From contig NZ_ACNN01000014.1 in NCBI RefSeq assembly GCF_000174815.1, forward strand, positions 56,777 through 120,776: a stretch of 64,000 bases of DNA, written 5' to 3'. Shown piece by piece: positions 42,273 through 52,587 of this stretch (positions are counted from its first letter, which is position 1; each line of letters starts with the position of its first letter). The position numbers were made by a program, and so were the translations under genes. The stretch is from Porphyromonas endodontalis ATCC 35406. Its GTDB lineage: Bacteria; Bacteroidota; Bacteroidia; Bacteroidales; Porphyromonadaceae. Under the pieces are notes generated by a model. It searched no databases, was not told where the DNA came from, and saw nothing but the letters and a program-made list of their open reading frames with translations.

Positions 42273-44276
42273 ATGAAAAGAAGAACTACAATTATGAGCC
42301 TCGTGGTTGTGATGATGGCTCTTTTTTCTTCTGCTTTTGGGCAGCCGCTTGCCCAGCAGTCTAAAGCCAAAATCCCATTTCTTGTTTCCCTCAGGACGAA
42401 ACATCTTCTCCCCATGGGGGATAAAGATAAGAATGTAGAGTCTAGGAGGTCGCCTCTACGTGCCTCGGAGCCAGGGGTTATTACAATGGAACACAACAAG
42501 CCTAAGGGGCAGACTGTTGTTATTGCCACATCTATCCCCGATGGGCAGATGGACGGAGTAGAATTTGACCACAGCGAGTGGGATGAGTATCATGTTAATG
42601 AAACTCGTTACTACAAATTTACCTCCGACAAGGTTACCTTTAAGGGATTGGATACGTACCCTCTCACCATGCTCTCTGTGGAGAATTGTGCTATCACGAA
42701 AATTGACCTTACGAAGTGTCCTGAGTTAGCGGAGCTTTACATCAATAACAATCCGGAACTGAAGGAACTCGATTTCAGTAAAAATACCGAGATTAAGACC
42801 ATTGGAGCCGGATTTACGGGGCTTACTTCCGTAAACATTGCCAACCTAAAGAACCTGTCGGTAGCCTCTTTTGCTCCGGCTGCTCTAGAGGGAATTGATG
42901 TTACGGGTTGCGAAGGATTGCGATTTCTTCTCCTCTTCGGAAATAAAATTAAGGGAGAGAAAATGACCAAGTTGATGAATGATCTCCCCGATCGTAACAA
43001 AGATGGAATGGAAGAGGGATGGCTCTTTATCACAGGTGATAATCCCAAGTATACTGAAGGGAATGTATGTCTCGTGAGCGATGTGAAGATTGCACGAAAG
43101 AAGCACTGGAGAACAAAGACAGAAGATCGCAAAGACTATAAGGGGCAAGACTATGTGCCATCTTATACAGAAGATAAGATCACCTTTACCACAGAGATCC
43201 CCGTCCGTAAGGAGATCCATATGCGTATTGAGGGCGTAGATGATGCCGATTTCAACGTCGAAGGTGCCGAGTTTTGGCAATATCATTATAGGCGTGATGA
43301 GTATGTCTTGACGAGCCAAACTGTTACCATAACAGGTAAGGTAGGCTACCTCGATCTCACTGAGTGCCAGATTTCCTCTCTCAACATTTCCGGCAACAAG
43401 GAGCTGGAAGTGCTTATTTGTGCGGATAATCCAAAGATCAATTCTCTCGACCTCTCTCAGCACGTCAAGCTAAAGCGAGTGGACGTATCTCGCTGTCCTG
43501 TTACGGAATTGGATCTAAAGAATGCAAAAGACCTCGAAGCCTTTGTTGCTCTCTCAACCAAAATCAACAAAATAGATGTTGCTCCCTCGGATAAGCTTAT
43601 AGAGTTACAATGTAGCAATACTTCGCTTTCCGGCGTAGACCCTTCTAAGTGGAAAAATCTTGAAAACTTGACCTTGGCAGGGTGCAACTTGTCTCAAATC
43701 AATCTTTCTGAGAATAAGAAACTTGAGATGGTGCAGCTACATGCCAATGAACTTGATAAGGTTGTTTTTGCAAGTCCTATGCTGTATAGTGCCACCGTTT
43801 TCCTGAACAAGATAAAGGGAGCAGATATGACTCGCTTGATGGAGTCTCTCCCTCGTCGTTATGAAGGCGCTAATCCCCAAGCTGCTATTGTAGTGTATGG
43901 TACGGGGCTAGAAGATGAGAAAAATGAATGCTTAGACACCGATGTAAAGATCGCTCTAGATGCATTCTGGAAAGTCTATCAGGTAGATGCAGACTTCAAA
44001 GAATCCCCTTACGACGGCATTCCCACCGCCAATGCTCCTAAGATTTCAGGAGAGAACCCCATTGCAGTGTACCCCAATCCTACGAGTGATTTCATTTTCA
44101 TTTCGGGGTTAACTGTCCAAGAGCCTATCCAATTGTACGGTTTGGATGGGCAGATATTGCTCCAAACCCGGGCTATAGAGGGTTTTGCTCGCTTAGATGT
44201 ACGAGCCCTTCCCTCGGGAGCCTACATTGTACGTTGTGGTAAAAATGCCTATTCGGTACAAATCTCTCATCGCTAA
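42273..44276 (+). CDS. LRR protein with T9SS sorting domain (two modules)
   Basis: The 667-residue protein is built as signal peptide (ending near SSAFGQ), module 1 (about 75-290), module 2 (about 295-575) and a CTD. Each module has a beta-rich N-cap (VIATSIPDGQMDGVEF; TFTTEIPVRKEIHMRIEG), several 21-residue LRRs, and the cap phrase KGEKMTKLMNDLPDR or KGADMTRLMESLPRR followed by DVKIA. The end has VYPNPTSDFIFISG, LYGLDGQILL and LPSGAYIVRCGKNAYSV, a type A T9SS domain. It is a surface protein related to the 378-residue LRR protein at 13.1-14.3 kb. The position between fim and sprA may reflect selection for joint surface function. Confidence 0.87.
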   Translation: MKRRTTIMSLVVVMMALFSSAFGQPLAQQSKAKIPFLVSLRTKHLLPMGDKDKNVESRRSPLRASEPGVITMEHNKPKGQTVVIATSIPDGQMDGVEFDHSEWDEYHVNETRYYKFTSDKVTFKGLDTYPLTMLSVENCAITKIDLTKCPELAELYINNNPELKELDFSKNTEIKTIGAGFTGLTSVNIANLKNLSVASFAPAALEGIDVTGCEGLRFLLLFGNKIKGEKMTKLMNDLPDRNKDGMEEGWLFITGDNPKYTEGNVCLVSDVKIARKKHWRTKTEDRKDYKGQDYVPSYTEDKITFTTEIPVRKEIHMRIEGVDDADFNVEGAEFWQYHYRRDEYVLTSQTVTITGKVGYLDLTECQISSLNISGNKELEVLICADNPKINSLDLSQHVKLKRVDVSRCPVTELDLKNAKDLEAFVALSTKINKIDVAPSDKLIELQCSNTSLSGVDPSKWKNLENLTLAGCNLSQINLSENKKLEMVQLHANELDKVVFASPMLYSATVFLNKIKGADMTRLMESLPRRYEGANPQAAIVVYGTGLEDEKNECLDTDVKIALDAFWKVYQVDADFKESPYDGIPTANAPKISGENPIAVYPNPTSDFIFISGLTVQEPIQLYGLDGQILLQTRAIEGFARLDVRALPSGAYIVRCGKNAYSVQISHR

Positions 44277-44310
44277 TGGTCTTGGTGTAGCAAGATAAAT
44301 TTGATAGAGA

Positions 44311-44346
44311 GAGGGGGATGCTCTGTTGTGGAGTGTCCCCCTTTCC
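44311..44346 (+). terminator. Terminator candidate after the LRR gene
   Basis: GGGGGA pairs with TCCCCC in an interrupted stem, followed by CTTTCC; the T-run is weak. Confidence 0.5.
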
Positions 44347-44421
44347 TGTAAGAAGGAGATATACAGAGCTTCTCGTTCGGCCTAATCACAATAGGCAGAG
44401 CCCCTCATGCGTTATATTTAT

Positions 44422-45021
44422 ATGATTGCCTATATAGAAGGAAAAATAGATCGACTCTCCCCAACAAATGCCCTGCTTGATGTGGGAGGAGTGGGGTACG
44501 ATATAAACATAACACTCACGGATTACACCGCTTTGCAGGGGAAACCCTCTGCTCGTCTGTGGATAACCGAGATCATTCGAGAGGATGCCCATCTCCTCTA
44601 TGGCTTTGTGCGGGAGGAGAGTAGAGCTTTTTTTGAGAAACTCTGTTCTGTTTCGGGGGTGGGGCCTAGTACCGCTCGCCTTATTCTCTCCTCGTATACG
44701 CCCAACGATTTGGCAAGTATTATCGGTAACGGAGCCGTGGATTTGCTCAAGAATGTAAAAGGGATTGGGCTTAAAACAGCGCAACGTATTGTGGTGGATC
44801 TCAAAGGAAAGATCGACCTGAGTGCCTACGACCTCTCGGAGGGAATGCCCGAGGGTGGAAATGCTCCCGAGGTAGCGGCTGTGAGCGACGAGGCTCAACG
44901 CGCCCTCAAGATGCTGGGATTCCCCGAGGCAGCTATCCGCAAGGCGGTAAAGGCAGTGCTTGGGGCGGATGCTCATCTCCCTGTGGAGGAGGTGATCAAG
45001 CAGGCTCTAAAGCGTCTTTGA
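44422..45021 (+). CDS. ruvA: Holliday junction helicase subunit RuvA
   Basis: RuvA tetramers hold the four arms of a Holliday junction and load the RuvB motor. The 199-residue protein has the usual parts: an OB-fold starting MIAYIEGKIDRLSPTNALLDVGGVGYDI, two helix-hairpin-helix motifs (LCSVSGVGPSTARLIL and LKNVKGIGLKTAQRIVV), and a C-terminal three-helix domain (residues about 150-199). An ATG 15 bases upstream would add five residues that other RuvA proteins lack, so 44422 is chosen. The sprA gene follows after 28 bases and polA after it. Confidence 0.95.
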   Translation: MIAYIEGKIDRLSPTNALLDVGGVGYDINITLTDYTALQGKPSARLWITEIIREDAHLLYGFVREESRAFFEKLCSVSGVGPSTARLILSSYTPNDLASIIGNGAVDLLKNVKGIGLKTAQRIVVDLKGKIDLSAYDLSEGMPEGGNAPEVAAVSDEAQRALKMLGFPEAAIRKAVKAVLGADAHLPVEEVIKQALKRL

Positions 45022-45049
45022 TTACCCTTTTTGCTAGCCGGTTCCCCAT

Positions 45050-48000
45050 ATGTCGCAGCAACAGAGACGTTGGTTTTTGGCTGTTCTAGCCCTAGCTTTT
45101 CTCGCTTTCTCTTCGTGGTGGGGAGGGGGAGCCTTGGTGCGTTCTCCTAGAGTGCCCTACCGCATTGCCTCTGTTGCAGACACTACCCATCGTCCCAAAG
45201 TACAGAAGACGCATCCCCAAACTGCCGAAGATATTGCTCGGAAGCATCCCATGGATTTGCGCAATCCATCCCAGCTAAAGAGCGAATTTATCTACGATGG
45301 AGCCACGGGCTGCTACCTATACGTGACCACCCTCAATGGAAAGCGCATCGGCACTCCCATTATTTACACCACAGAACAGTACCTCGCCTACCTCAAGCGA
45401 CGCGACGCCACAAGTTACTTTGCACAGCGCGATCGTGAGGGTGCCAAGGAAGAGGGCAAGCAGCAGTTCAACCCCTTCGATTTCGGTTTTGAGCTAGGAC
45501 CTGCCGAAAAAATATTTGGTCCCGGAGGGGTGAAATTGCGAACCCAAGGATCGGCAGAGCTACTATTTGGTGTAAAAACCAACGCAACGGACAATCCCTC
45601 CCTGCCTCAGAATGCTCGCAGTCATACCTTCTTCGACTTTGACGAGAAGATACAAGCCAATGTACAAGCCTCGGTAGGAACGAAGCTCAATTTTGGTTTG
45701 AATTACAACACAGAAACGACCTTCGATACCGATGCTCGTAAGCTCAAACTTGCTTACGAGGGAGAAGAAGACGATATTATTAAGCTTGTGGAGGCCGGGA
45801 GCGTTTCGCTACAACCCAAAAACTCGCTCATCCAAGGCGGAGCCTCTCTCTTCGGGATTCACACCAAAATGCAGTTTGGCAAGCTCCAACTTAGCATGGT
45901 GGTGAGCCAGCAAGAGGCAGAGACCAAGCGGGTGAGTTCGGAGCGTGGAGCACAAACCACACCATTTGAGTTTTCTGCAAACAATTACGACGAAAACCGC
46001 CACTTCTTCCTCGGGCATTACTTCCGCGATGGCTATGATCACGCCCTCTCCGCCCTTCCGTTTGTTTCGTCGGGGGTGGTGATCAATCGTGTAGAAGTGT
46101 GGATTACCAACAAACGCGCACGCTTTGAGGAGGCGCGCAATATTGTTGCCTTTACGGATTTAGGGGAGCCTGAGAAGCTCACGGCGCCCGGGGTAATTGC
46201 CACGCATAAGACGGGAGGTGCGCCCGACAATAGTGCCAATTCGCTCTACGAGGAGTTGCTCTCTAAGCCGGATCTCCGCCGCATCGATCGCGTGGGGCAG
46301 CTATTGCAGGGGCATTTTGTGGGAGGAACCGATTACGAGAAGCTCGAGAGTGCTCGCCGTTTGACGCCCAATGAGTATTCTCTCAATGCTTCGCTCGGTT
46401 ACATCTCACTCAATACGCGCTTGAATGCAGACGAAGTGCTCGGTATCGCTTACGAGTATACCTATAAAGGGAAGGTCTACCAAGTGGGCGAGTTCAGTAC
46501 AGACCGAAGTGAAAACAGCAGCGACAATCTTTATGTAAAGCTTATCAAAGGATCGGCCATGACCCCATCGGCTCCCTATTGGTACTTTATGATGCGCAAC
46601 GTCTACACCCTAGGTTCCAATGTAAGTGACCTACAACAAGATCGCTTCAAACTCGATATATACTATCGTAACGACGAGGCTGGGACGGCTCTTCCCTATC
46701 TTGATGAAGGGAATGCAAAGGGCAAACTCCTCCTACAATACCTCGGTATGGATCGCCTCGATAGCCGAGGAGAAGCCTATCCCGATGGGGTTTTCGACTT
46801 TGTGGAGGGCTACACCGTGCAGGCACGCCGCGGATTGATTTTCTTTACCACGGTAGAGCCTTTTGGTAAGGCACTGCGGAAGCGACTCGGGGATGACGCC
46901 ATTGCCGATAAGTATGTATACCAAGAGATCTACGACAATACCTCTGTGGTGGCGCGGCAGGCTGCCGAGCGCGATAAGTTTATCCTGCGAGGGGAGTACA
47001 AGGCGGCATCTTCGGGGCAGATTAGTCTTGGTGCCGGTATTGCCAACGTAACGCCCGGTTCGGTGCGAGTTACAGCTGGGGGGGCACTCCTTACGGAGAA
47101 TGTAGATTACACCGTCAACTACGCCATGGGTACCGTGACTATCATCAACGAATCGATCTTGAATAGTGGTACACGCATTGATGTTTCCCTCGAAAATAAG
47201 GGACTCATGAACATGCAACGCAAAACAGTGGTGGGCTTCGATGCCAATTATAGCTTCAGCAAAGACCTCACCATTGGAGCCTCTTTTATGCACCTCTCGG
47301 AGCTGCCTCTTACCACCAAGAGCGCAATAGGGGCGGAATCGATGAGCAACACCCTCTGGGGGGCCAACCTGAGCTATCGCACCGAGTGGCAGGGCCTTAC
47401 CAATTTGATAGACAAATTACCCTTCCTCGATCTCACAAAACCGAGTGAATTGAAGCTAAATGCCGAGTTCGCCCACCTCATCCCGGGGCATTACGAAGGG
47501 CGATACGCCAAGGGCTACAGCTATATTGATGACTTCGAATCCTCCCAAGGGTATATAGATTTGATGAATCCCTATGCTTGGATGCTGGCCTCTACTCCGT
47601 ATCAGGACGGAGCTTCGGCTTTGTTCCCCGAGGCGGCTCTTAGCAACGACCTTCGCTACGGCAATAGGCGCGCTAGGTTGTCGTGGTTTTATATCGACCC
47701 CATGTTCAATCGGGCCAATTCGTCTTTAACCCCCAGCTACATCCGCAATAATCCGGAGTTCCTCAGCAATCACTATGTGCGAGAGGTAAGTATGCAAGAG
47801 CTCTTCCCCTACCGCGATTACGGCCAGAGTTATTTGAGTTATTTGCAGACTTTTAGCCTATCGTACTATCCCCAAGAGCGTGGCCCCTACAACCTAAACG
47901 CCAATGCCCTATTGCCCGATGGCACACTCTCTAACCCGCAAGACAACTGGGGTGGAATTATGCGTAAGGTAGACCAGAGCGACTTTGAGGCTGCAAACAT

Positions 48001-51000
48001 AGAGTATGTAGAGTTTTGGTTGCTCGATCCCTTTATCTACAATCGTGATGGGCAAGGGGGAGATTTGTACATCAACCTAGGAGAAGTGAGCGAAGAGGTA
48101 CTCAAGGACGAAAAGAAATTCTTTGAGAATGGGATGCCCATCAACGACGATCCGCAAGCGACGGAGAGTACCATCTGGGGTAAAGTACCCCTAAGGCAGG
48201 GAGCTGGTTATGCCTTCGACAATTCGCCCGGAGCGCGTACAAAGCAGGATGTCGGCTTCAACGGACTTAACGACGATGAGGAGAAGACCTGGCCGGCTTA
48301 CGTAGATTACCTCAATGCAATCCGCAGCAAGGTAGGAGGAGCCGTGCTGTCTCAGTGGGAGAGAGACCCCATGAGCCCCCTATCCGACCCCGCAGGGGAT
48401 AACTTTATGCACTTCCGCAATACGGCCTTTGATGCGGCTCAAGCTCCTATCCTCGACCGCTACAAGTACTACAATGGCGTGCAGGGCAATAGTGCCGAGG
48501 CAACCGACAACAACGACCCCTACAGCACAGCCAGCCGCTCCGTACCCGATGCCGAAGATATAAATCAAGACAATACTCTCAACGAAAATGAGAAGTATTT
48601 TGAGTATAAAATCTCGCTCAAACCTGCCGATATGGTGGTGGGCAAAAATCATATCGTAGACGTGCGTCCGGCCACGGTCTCCTTAGCGAATGGCACGAGA
48701 GAGACGGTCAATTGGTATCAGTTTAAGGTGCCGGTGCGAGGGTTTGATCGCAAGATTGGGGGTATTGCAGACTTCAAGACGGTTCGCTTTATGCGTATGT
48801 ACCTAACGGGTTTCCGCGAAGCTACGTTCCTTCGCTTCGGTACACTCAAATTGGTACGCGGGGATTGGCGGCAATACGATAGGGAGTTGCACGACCCCTC
48901 GCTACTGCCTGCCACCAAAGCGACAATGGAAGTCAGCGCTGTTAATATCGAAGAAAATGGAGACCGTCAGCCCATTAACTACGTGCTCCCCCCCGGTGTG
49001 CTGCGCAGTATCGACCCCTCACAGTCGCAGGCTACGCAGCAGAATGAGCAATCGCTAAGCATGAAAATCCGAGATCTAGCCCCCGGAGATGCGCGCGCTG
49101 TGTACCGCAATACAGGGCTGGATCTGCGTCGATATAAAAAGCTAGAGCTCTTTACGCATGCCGAGCGCATACAGGATGCCGCTGACGCTGTTGGGGATGG
49201 AGACCTCTCCGTTTTCATTCGTTTGGGAAGCGATTATCGCAATAATTACTACGAGTATTCCGTACCTCTCAAGCTCTCTCCCTATGGGCTTTATAGTTCC
49301 GATGTAGCCGCAGACAGGCGTACCGTGTGGCCGGACGAAAATAAAATGACCATCCTCTTTTCGCACCTTACCGACCTTAAGGGCGAGCGAAATATGGAGA
49401 AAAGCAAGGGTAATCCCAAGGCAGACTTCTCTCTGCGCTATGCAGCTCCCGACCCCGAGAACCCCCGTAATACCATCACCGTAGTGGGTAATCCCTCGCT
49501 CTCCAACGTGAAAACCATCATGATAGGGGTGCGCAACGGAGGGCAAGGTAGCAAGAGTGCGGAGGTATGGGTCAACGAATTGCGTTTGAGCGACTACCTC
49601 GAACAGGGCGGTTGGGCAGCCAATGCCGATATGCAGTTGCAGGTAAGTGACTGGGGGAGTGTGACGGCAAGAGGGATGATACAAACCGCCGGATTTGGCG
49701 CATTAGACCAGTCTCTCTCTCAGCGTCGGCTCGAAGATTTACAGCAAATCAACGTCTCCTCTAATTTCGAAATGGGGCGTTTCTTCCCCGAGAAGGCACA
49801 CGTATCGATCCCCCTCTACTATGCATACAGCAATGAGGTGATAACTCCGCGCTATAATCCTCTCGACCAAGACGTCTTACTCTCGGAGGCTCTCAAAGCC
49901 ACCACAAACAAGTCGCAGAGAGACTCAATACGGCGCATGGCGATAACAGAGACACGTACGCACTCTCTTTCTCTGAACAACATACGGGTGGATGTAAAGA
50001 GCAAAACTCCGATGCCCTACGACCCTGCCAACTTCTCCTTTAGCTATAGTTACAATCAACGCAATCACCAGACGCCCGACCTCGTCTACGACTCAAGGCG
50101 CGATTGGCAAGCGGGGCTTACCTATGACTATTCGCCCATAGTCCCCCCTCTCAAACCCTTTGGTTGGATCAAATCGGGGAGCAATCTCGTCTCCTCGCTC
50201 AAGAGCTATCAGATCAATTGGTTGCCTTCGAAGATTGCTTTGTCTTCTCAGATGGTGCGCAACTACAGCGAGCAACAAGTGCGCAATTATATCCCGGGGG
50301 TAGCCAATGCACCCTCTTTGCCGGCTACATTTGTGCAAAACTTCCTGTGGAACCGAGCTCTCACACTCAATTGGGCACTGACTTCGGACCTTCAGTTTTC
50401 TTTCCGCTCAGGTACCAATGCACGCATCGAAGAGCCCCATGTACAGGTCAATCGTCAGTTGGAGCCCGACCTCTACAAGATTTGGCGCGACTCGGTTAGT
50501 CGCAGTATTGCCGAGCTGGGGCGTCCTCTAAAGTACGATCAAACGGCAACCCTTACCTGGAAGCTCCCCTTTGCTCTCATCCCATACATGAGTTGGATTA
50601 ACGGCTCTTTAAGTTATACCGGTACTTACAATTGGGATTTGGGAGCGAAGCGAGCCGATGGCGTTTCTTTTGGTAATATTATCCGCAATGAGGCACGTAT
50701 CGACGGATCTTTGGCTCTCGGCTTTATGCAACTCTACAGACAAATTCCCTTCTTAGCCCAAGCCGAGAAGGCTTTGAACGCTACCCCGTCCAATACAACA
50801 ATCCGTAGACGGCAGCTCGAAGCTCAAAAACCCGAAAAAGCCTCGGCTCCTCTCCGATATACTCAGGACATTACGCTCCGTGCCGATAGCGCCATTGTGG
50901 TACGTCACAACCTGGGGAGCCGTAACCTAAAGGTCTCTGCTCGCACCGCTTCCGGAAAAATGTACAAACTCAAGACGCGCACGATAGACAACAATTCGCT

Positions 51001-52534
51001 GGAAATCCAAAACCTCGATACGGTACAGATTGCCCTCTCAATAGAGAACGAAAAGGCGCGCAAGAAGGCAACCCAACCGGACGAACCCTCTCGCTTTGTG
51101 CAGCATCTTGCCTACATTCTTATGATGGTGCGCGACATAAACATTACCTACAACCACACCAATAATCTCAACCTACCGGGCTTCATGCCACAGATAGGCA
51201 GCGTAGGAGGGCAATCGCGGCAGGGTGATCTCCTTGCTCCGGGGCTTGCTTTTGCCTTTGGGCTCACGGACAATAGTTTTGTAGAGGAGGCGGCTCGTCG
51301 TGGATGGCTTACGCAGTTGCAGGAGAATGTAAGGCCCTCCGCCTATTCGCAGACCGACAACCTTGGGATACGTGTTACGCTGGAACCGATCAAAGATCTC
51401 CGTATTACCCTCAATGCCAACCGCAACAGTACGCAACGCGAGGAGACTCAATTTGTTTTTGAAGGCATGCCACGCACTTGGGGCGGCTCCTTTATGATGA
51501 CCACCATCGGGCTCGGAGACTTTTTTGCTACAGCTCAGGCGAGTGACGGATACGCCTCTGCAGCCTTTAGCCAATTCCTCGCGTTCCGCTCCATTATTGC
51601 GGAGCGACTGCGAGAGCGTTACGAGGCTCATGCTCCTTCTTCCTCCTTTACGGTACGAGAGAATAGTGCAGATGTACTGATACCGGCCTTCCTTGCCGCC
51701 TATACGGCGAGCGCACCGGGCTCTGTCTCTCTCTCTCCCTTCCCCTCCCTCAAGAGTCTGCTCCCTAACTGGAGTATCACCTATACAGGATTGAATAAAT
51801 CCCCTCTCTTCTCGGAGCTCTTCCGCAACTTCTCCCTCTCGCATACCTATACTTCTACCTACACCGTGGGTAACTATGCTTCCCTCCTAGGTTGGAATGC
51901 GATTGGTGAGGACGAAACTCCTCTCGGCTTTTTGAGGAAAACTGCAGCCGATGACCTCTCTTCTGGCTCCTCAACTGCGGGACAACGTATTGCAGCTATG
52001 CCCTACGATATTCCCTCGGTGGCCCTACAAGAGGGTTTTAATCCTCTCATCGGGTTGGAGATTACTTTCAAGAGTGGGATGACGCTCTCCTCTCGATGGA
52101 ATAAACGTCGCGCCCTTAACCTCAATATCACAGCATCCCAGTTGATTGAGTCGTCGTCTAACGAGATTTCTGCCGGGATTGGTTACAAGGTCGATGACTT
52201 CTTTAAGTGGCTAGGGATTAAGCGCAAGAGGCCCTCTGGTCGCAAAGCTAAAGATGCCCTCTTGACTTCGGGCGGCTCCATGACGTTGCGTCTGGACTAC
52301 AGTTACAGCCGCACCTCTATGCTGATTCGTAAGATACAAGAGAACTTCTCGCAAGCTACCAATGGCAATATCGCTCACACCCTAAAGTTTAGTGCGGACT
52401 ATGCCCTCAGCCGTATGCTTACCCTGCGCGCCTTCTATGATTGGAACATGAATTATCCGCTCGTAAGTACAGCCTCGTTCCCCACACGTAACAGGAACTT
52501 TGGTGTCTCCCTCCGCATCAATCTAACGCAATAG
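45050..52534 (+). CDS. sprA: T9SS outer-membrane translocon SprA (Sov)
   Basis: SprA is the 36-strand outer-membrane barrel through which T9SS cargo leaves the cell; in P. gingivalis it is Sov, about 2499 residues long, close to the 2494 here. An N-terminal membrane-targeting segment (FLAVLALAFLAFSSWWGG) precedes a periplasmic region. The first barrel strands carry FDFGFELGPAEKIFGPGGVKL and the long middle contains the segment YSYIDDFESSQGYIDLMNP typical of SprA. The C-terminal strands end MNYPLVSTASFPTRNRNFGV with SLRINLTQ, the expected aromatic-rich closing strand. It follows ruvA and precedes polA, all on one strand with small gaps. No other por/gld gene is in the window. Confidence 0.96.
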   Translation: MSQQQRRWFLAVLALAFLAFSSWWGGGALVRSPRVPYRIASVADTTHRPKVQKTHPQTAEDIARKHPMDLRNPSQLKSEFIYDGATGCYLYVTTLNGKRIGTPIIYTTEQYLAYLKRRDATSYFAQRDREGAKEEGKQQFNPFDFGFELGPAEKIFGPGGVKLRTQGSAELLFGVKTNATDNPSLPQNARSHTFFDFDEKIQANVQASVGTKLNFGLNYNTETTFDTDARKLKLAYEGEEDDIIKLVEAGSVSLQPKNSLIQGGASLFGIHTKMQFGKLQLSMVVSQQEAETKRVSSERGAQTTPFEFSANNYDENRHFFLGHYFRDGYDHALSALPFVSSGVVINRVEVWITNKRARFEEARNIVAFTDLGEPEKLTAPGVIATHKTGGAPDNSANSLYEELLSKPDLRRIDRVGQLLQGHFVGGTDYEKLESARRLTPNEYSLNASLGYISLNTRLNADEVLGIAYEYTYKGKVYQVGEFSTDRSENSSDNLYVKLIKGSAMTPSAPYWYFMMRNVYTLGSNVSDLQQDRFKLDIYYRNDEAGTALPYLDEGNAKGKLLLQYLGMDRLDSRGEAYPDGVFDFVEGYTVQARRGLIFFTTVEPFGKALRKRLGDDAIADKYVYQEIYDNTSVVARQAAERDKFILRGEYKAASSGQISLGAGIANVTPGSVRVTAGGALLTENVDYTVNYAMGTVTIINESILNSGTRIDVSLENKGLMNMQRKTVVGFDANYSFSKDLTIGASFMHLSELPLTTKSAIGAESMSNTLWGANLSYRTEWQGLTNLIDKLPFLDLTKPSELKLNAEFAHLIPGHYEGRYAKGYSYIDDFESSQGYIDLMNPYAWMLASTPYQDGASALFPEAALSNDLRYGNRRARLSWFYIDPMFNRANSSLTPSYIRNNPEFLSNHYVREVSMQELFPYRDYGQSYLSYLQTFSLSYYPQERGPYNLNANALLPDGTLSNPQDNWGGIMRKVDQSDFEAANIEYVEFWLLDPFIYNRDGQGGDLYINLGEVSEEVLKDEKKFFENGMPINDDPQATESTIWGKVPLRQGAGYAFDNSPGARTKQDVGFNGLNDDEEKTWPAYVDYLNAIRSKVGGAVLSQWERDPMSPLSDPAGDNFMHFRNTAFDAAQAPILDRYKYYNGVQGNSAEATDNNDPYSTASRSVPDAEDINQDNTLNENEKYFEYKISLKPADMVVGKNHIVDVRPATVSLANGTRETVNWYQFKVPVRGFDRKIGGIADFKTVRFMRMYLTGFREATFLRFGTLKLVRGDWRQYDRELHDPSLLPATKATMEVSAVNIEENGDRQPINYVLPPGVLRSIDPSQSQATQQNEQSLSMKIRDLAPGDARAVYRNTGLDLRRYKKLELFTHAERIQDAADAVGDGDLSVFIRLGSDYRNNYYEYSVPLKLSPYGLYSSDVAADRRTVWPDENKMTILFSHLTDLKGERNMEKSKGNPKADFSLRYAAPDPENPRNTITVVGNPSLSNVKTIMIGVRNGGQGSKSAEVWVNELRLSDYLEQGGWAANADMQLQVSDWGSVTARGMIQTAGFGALDQSLSQRRLEDLQQINVSSNFEMGRFFPEKAHVSIPLYYAYSNEVITPRYNPLDQDVLLSEALKATTNKSQRDSIRRMAITETRTHSLSLNNIRVDVKSKTPMPYDPANFSFSYSYNQRNHQTPDLVYDSRRDWQAGLTYDYSPIVPPLKPFGWIKSGSNLVSSLKSYQINWLPSKIALSSQMVRNYSEQQVRNYIPGVANAPSLPATFVQNFLWNRALTLNWALTSDLQFSFRSGTNARIEEPHVQVNRQLEPDLYKIWRDSVSRSIAELGRPLKYDQTATLTWKLPFALIPYMSWINGSLSYTGTYNWDLGAKRADGVSFGNIIRNEARIDGSLALGFMQLYRQIPFLAQAEKALNATPSNTTIRRRQLEAQKPEKASAPLRYTQDITLRADSAIVVRHNLGSRNLKVSARTASGKMYKLKTRTIDNNSLEIQNLDTVQIALSIENEKARKKATQPDEPSRFVQHLAYILMMVRDINITYNHTNNLNLPGFMPQIGSVGGQSRQGDLLAPGLAFAFGLTDNSFVEEAARRGWLTQLQENVRPSAYSQTDNLGIRVTLEPIKDLRITLNANRNSTQREETQFVFEGMPRTWGGSFMMTTIGLGDFFATAQASDGYASAAFSQFLAFRSIIAERLRERYEAHAPSSSFTVRENSADVLIPAFLAAYTASAPGSVSLSPFPSLKSLLPNWSITYTGLNKSPLFSELFRNFSLSHTYTSTYTVGNYASLLGWNAIGEDETPLGFLRKTAADDLSSGSSTAGQRIAAMPYDIPSVALQEGFNPLIGLEITFKSGMTLSSRWNKRRALNLNITASQLIESSSNEISAGIGYKVDDFFKWLGIKRKRPSGRKAKDALLTSGGSMTLRLDYSYSRTSMLIRKIQENFSQATNGNIAHTLKFSADYALSRMLTLRAFYDWNMNYPLVSTASFPTRNRNFGVSLRINLTQ

Positions 52535-52587
52535 CTTGGTTATAACCTCCTCTTCTCCTCGGAGAAGTCCTAAAAGAAAGATCGCCA

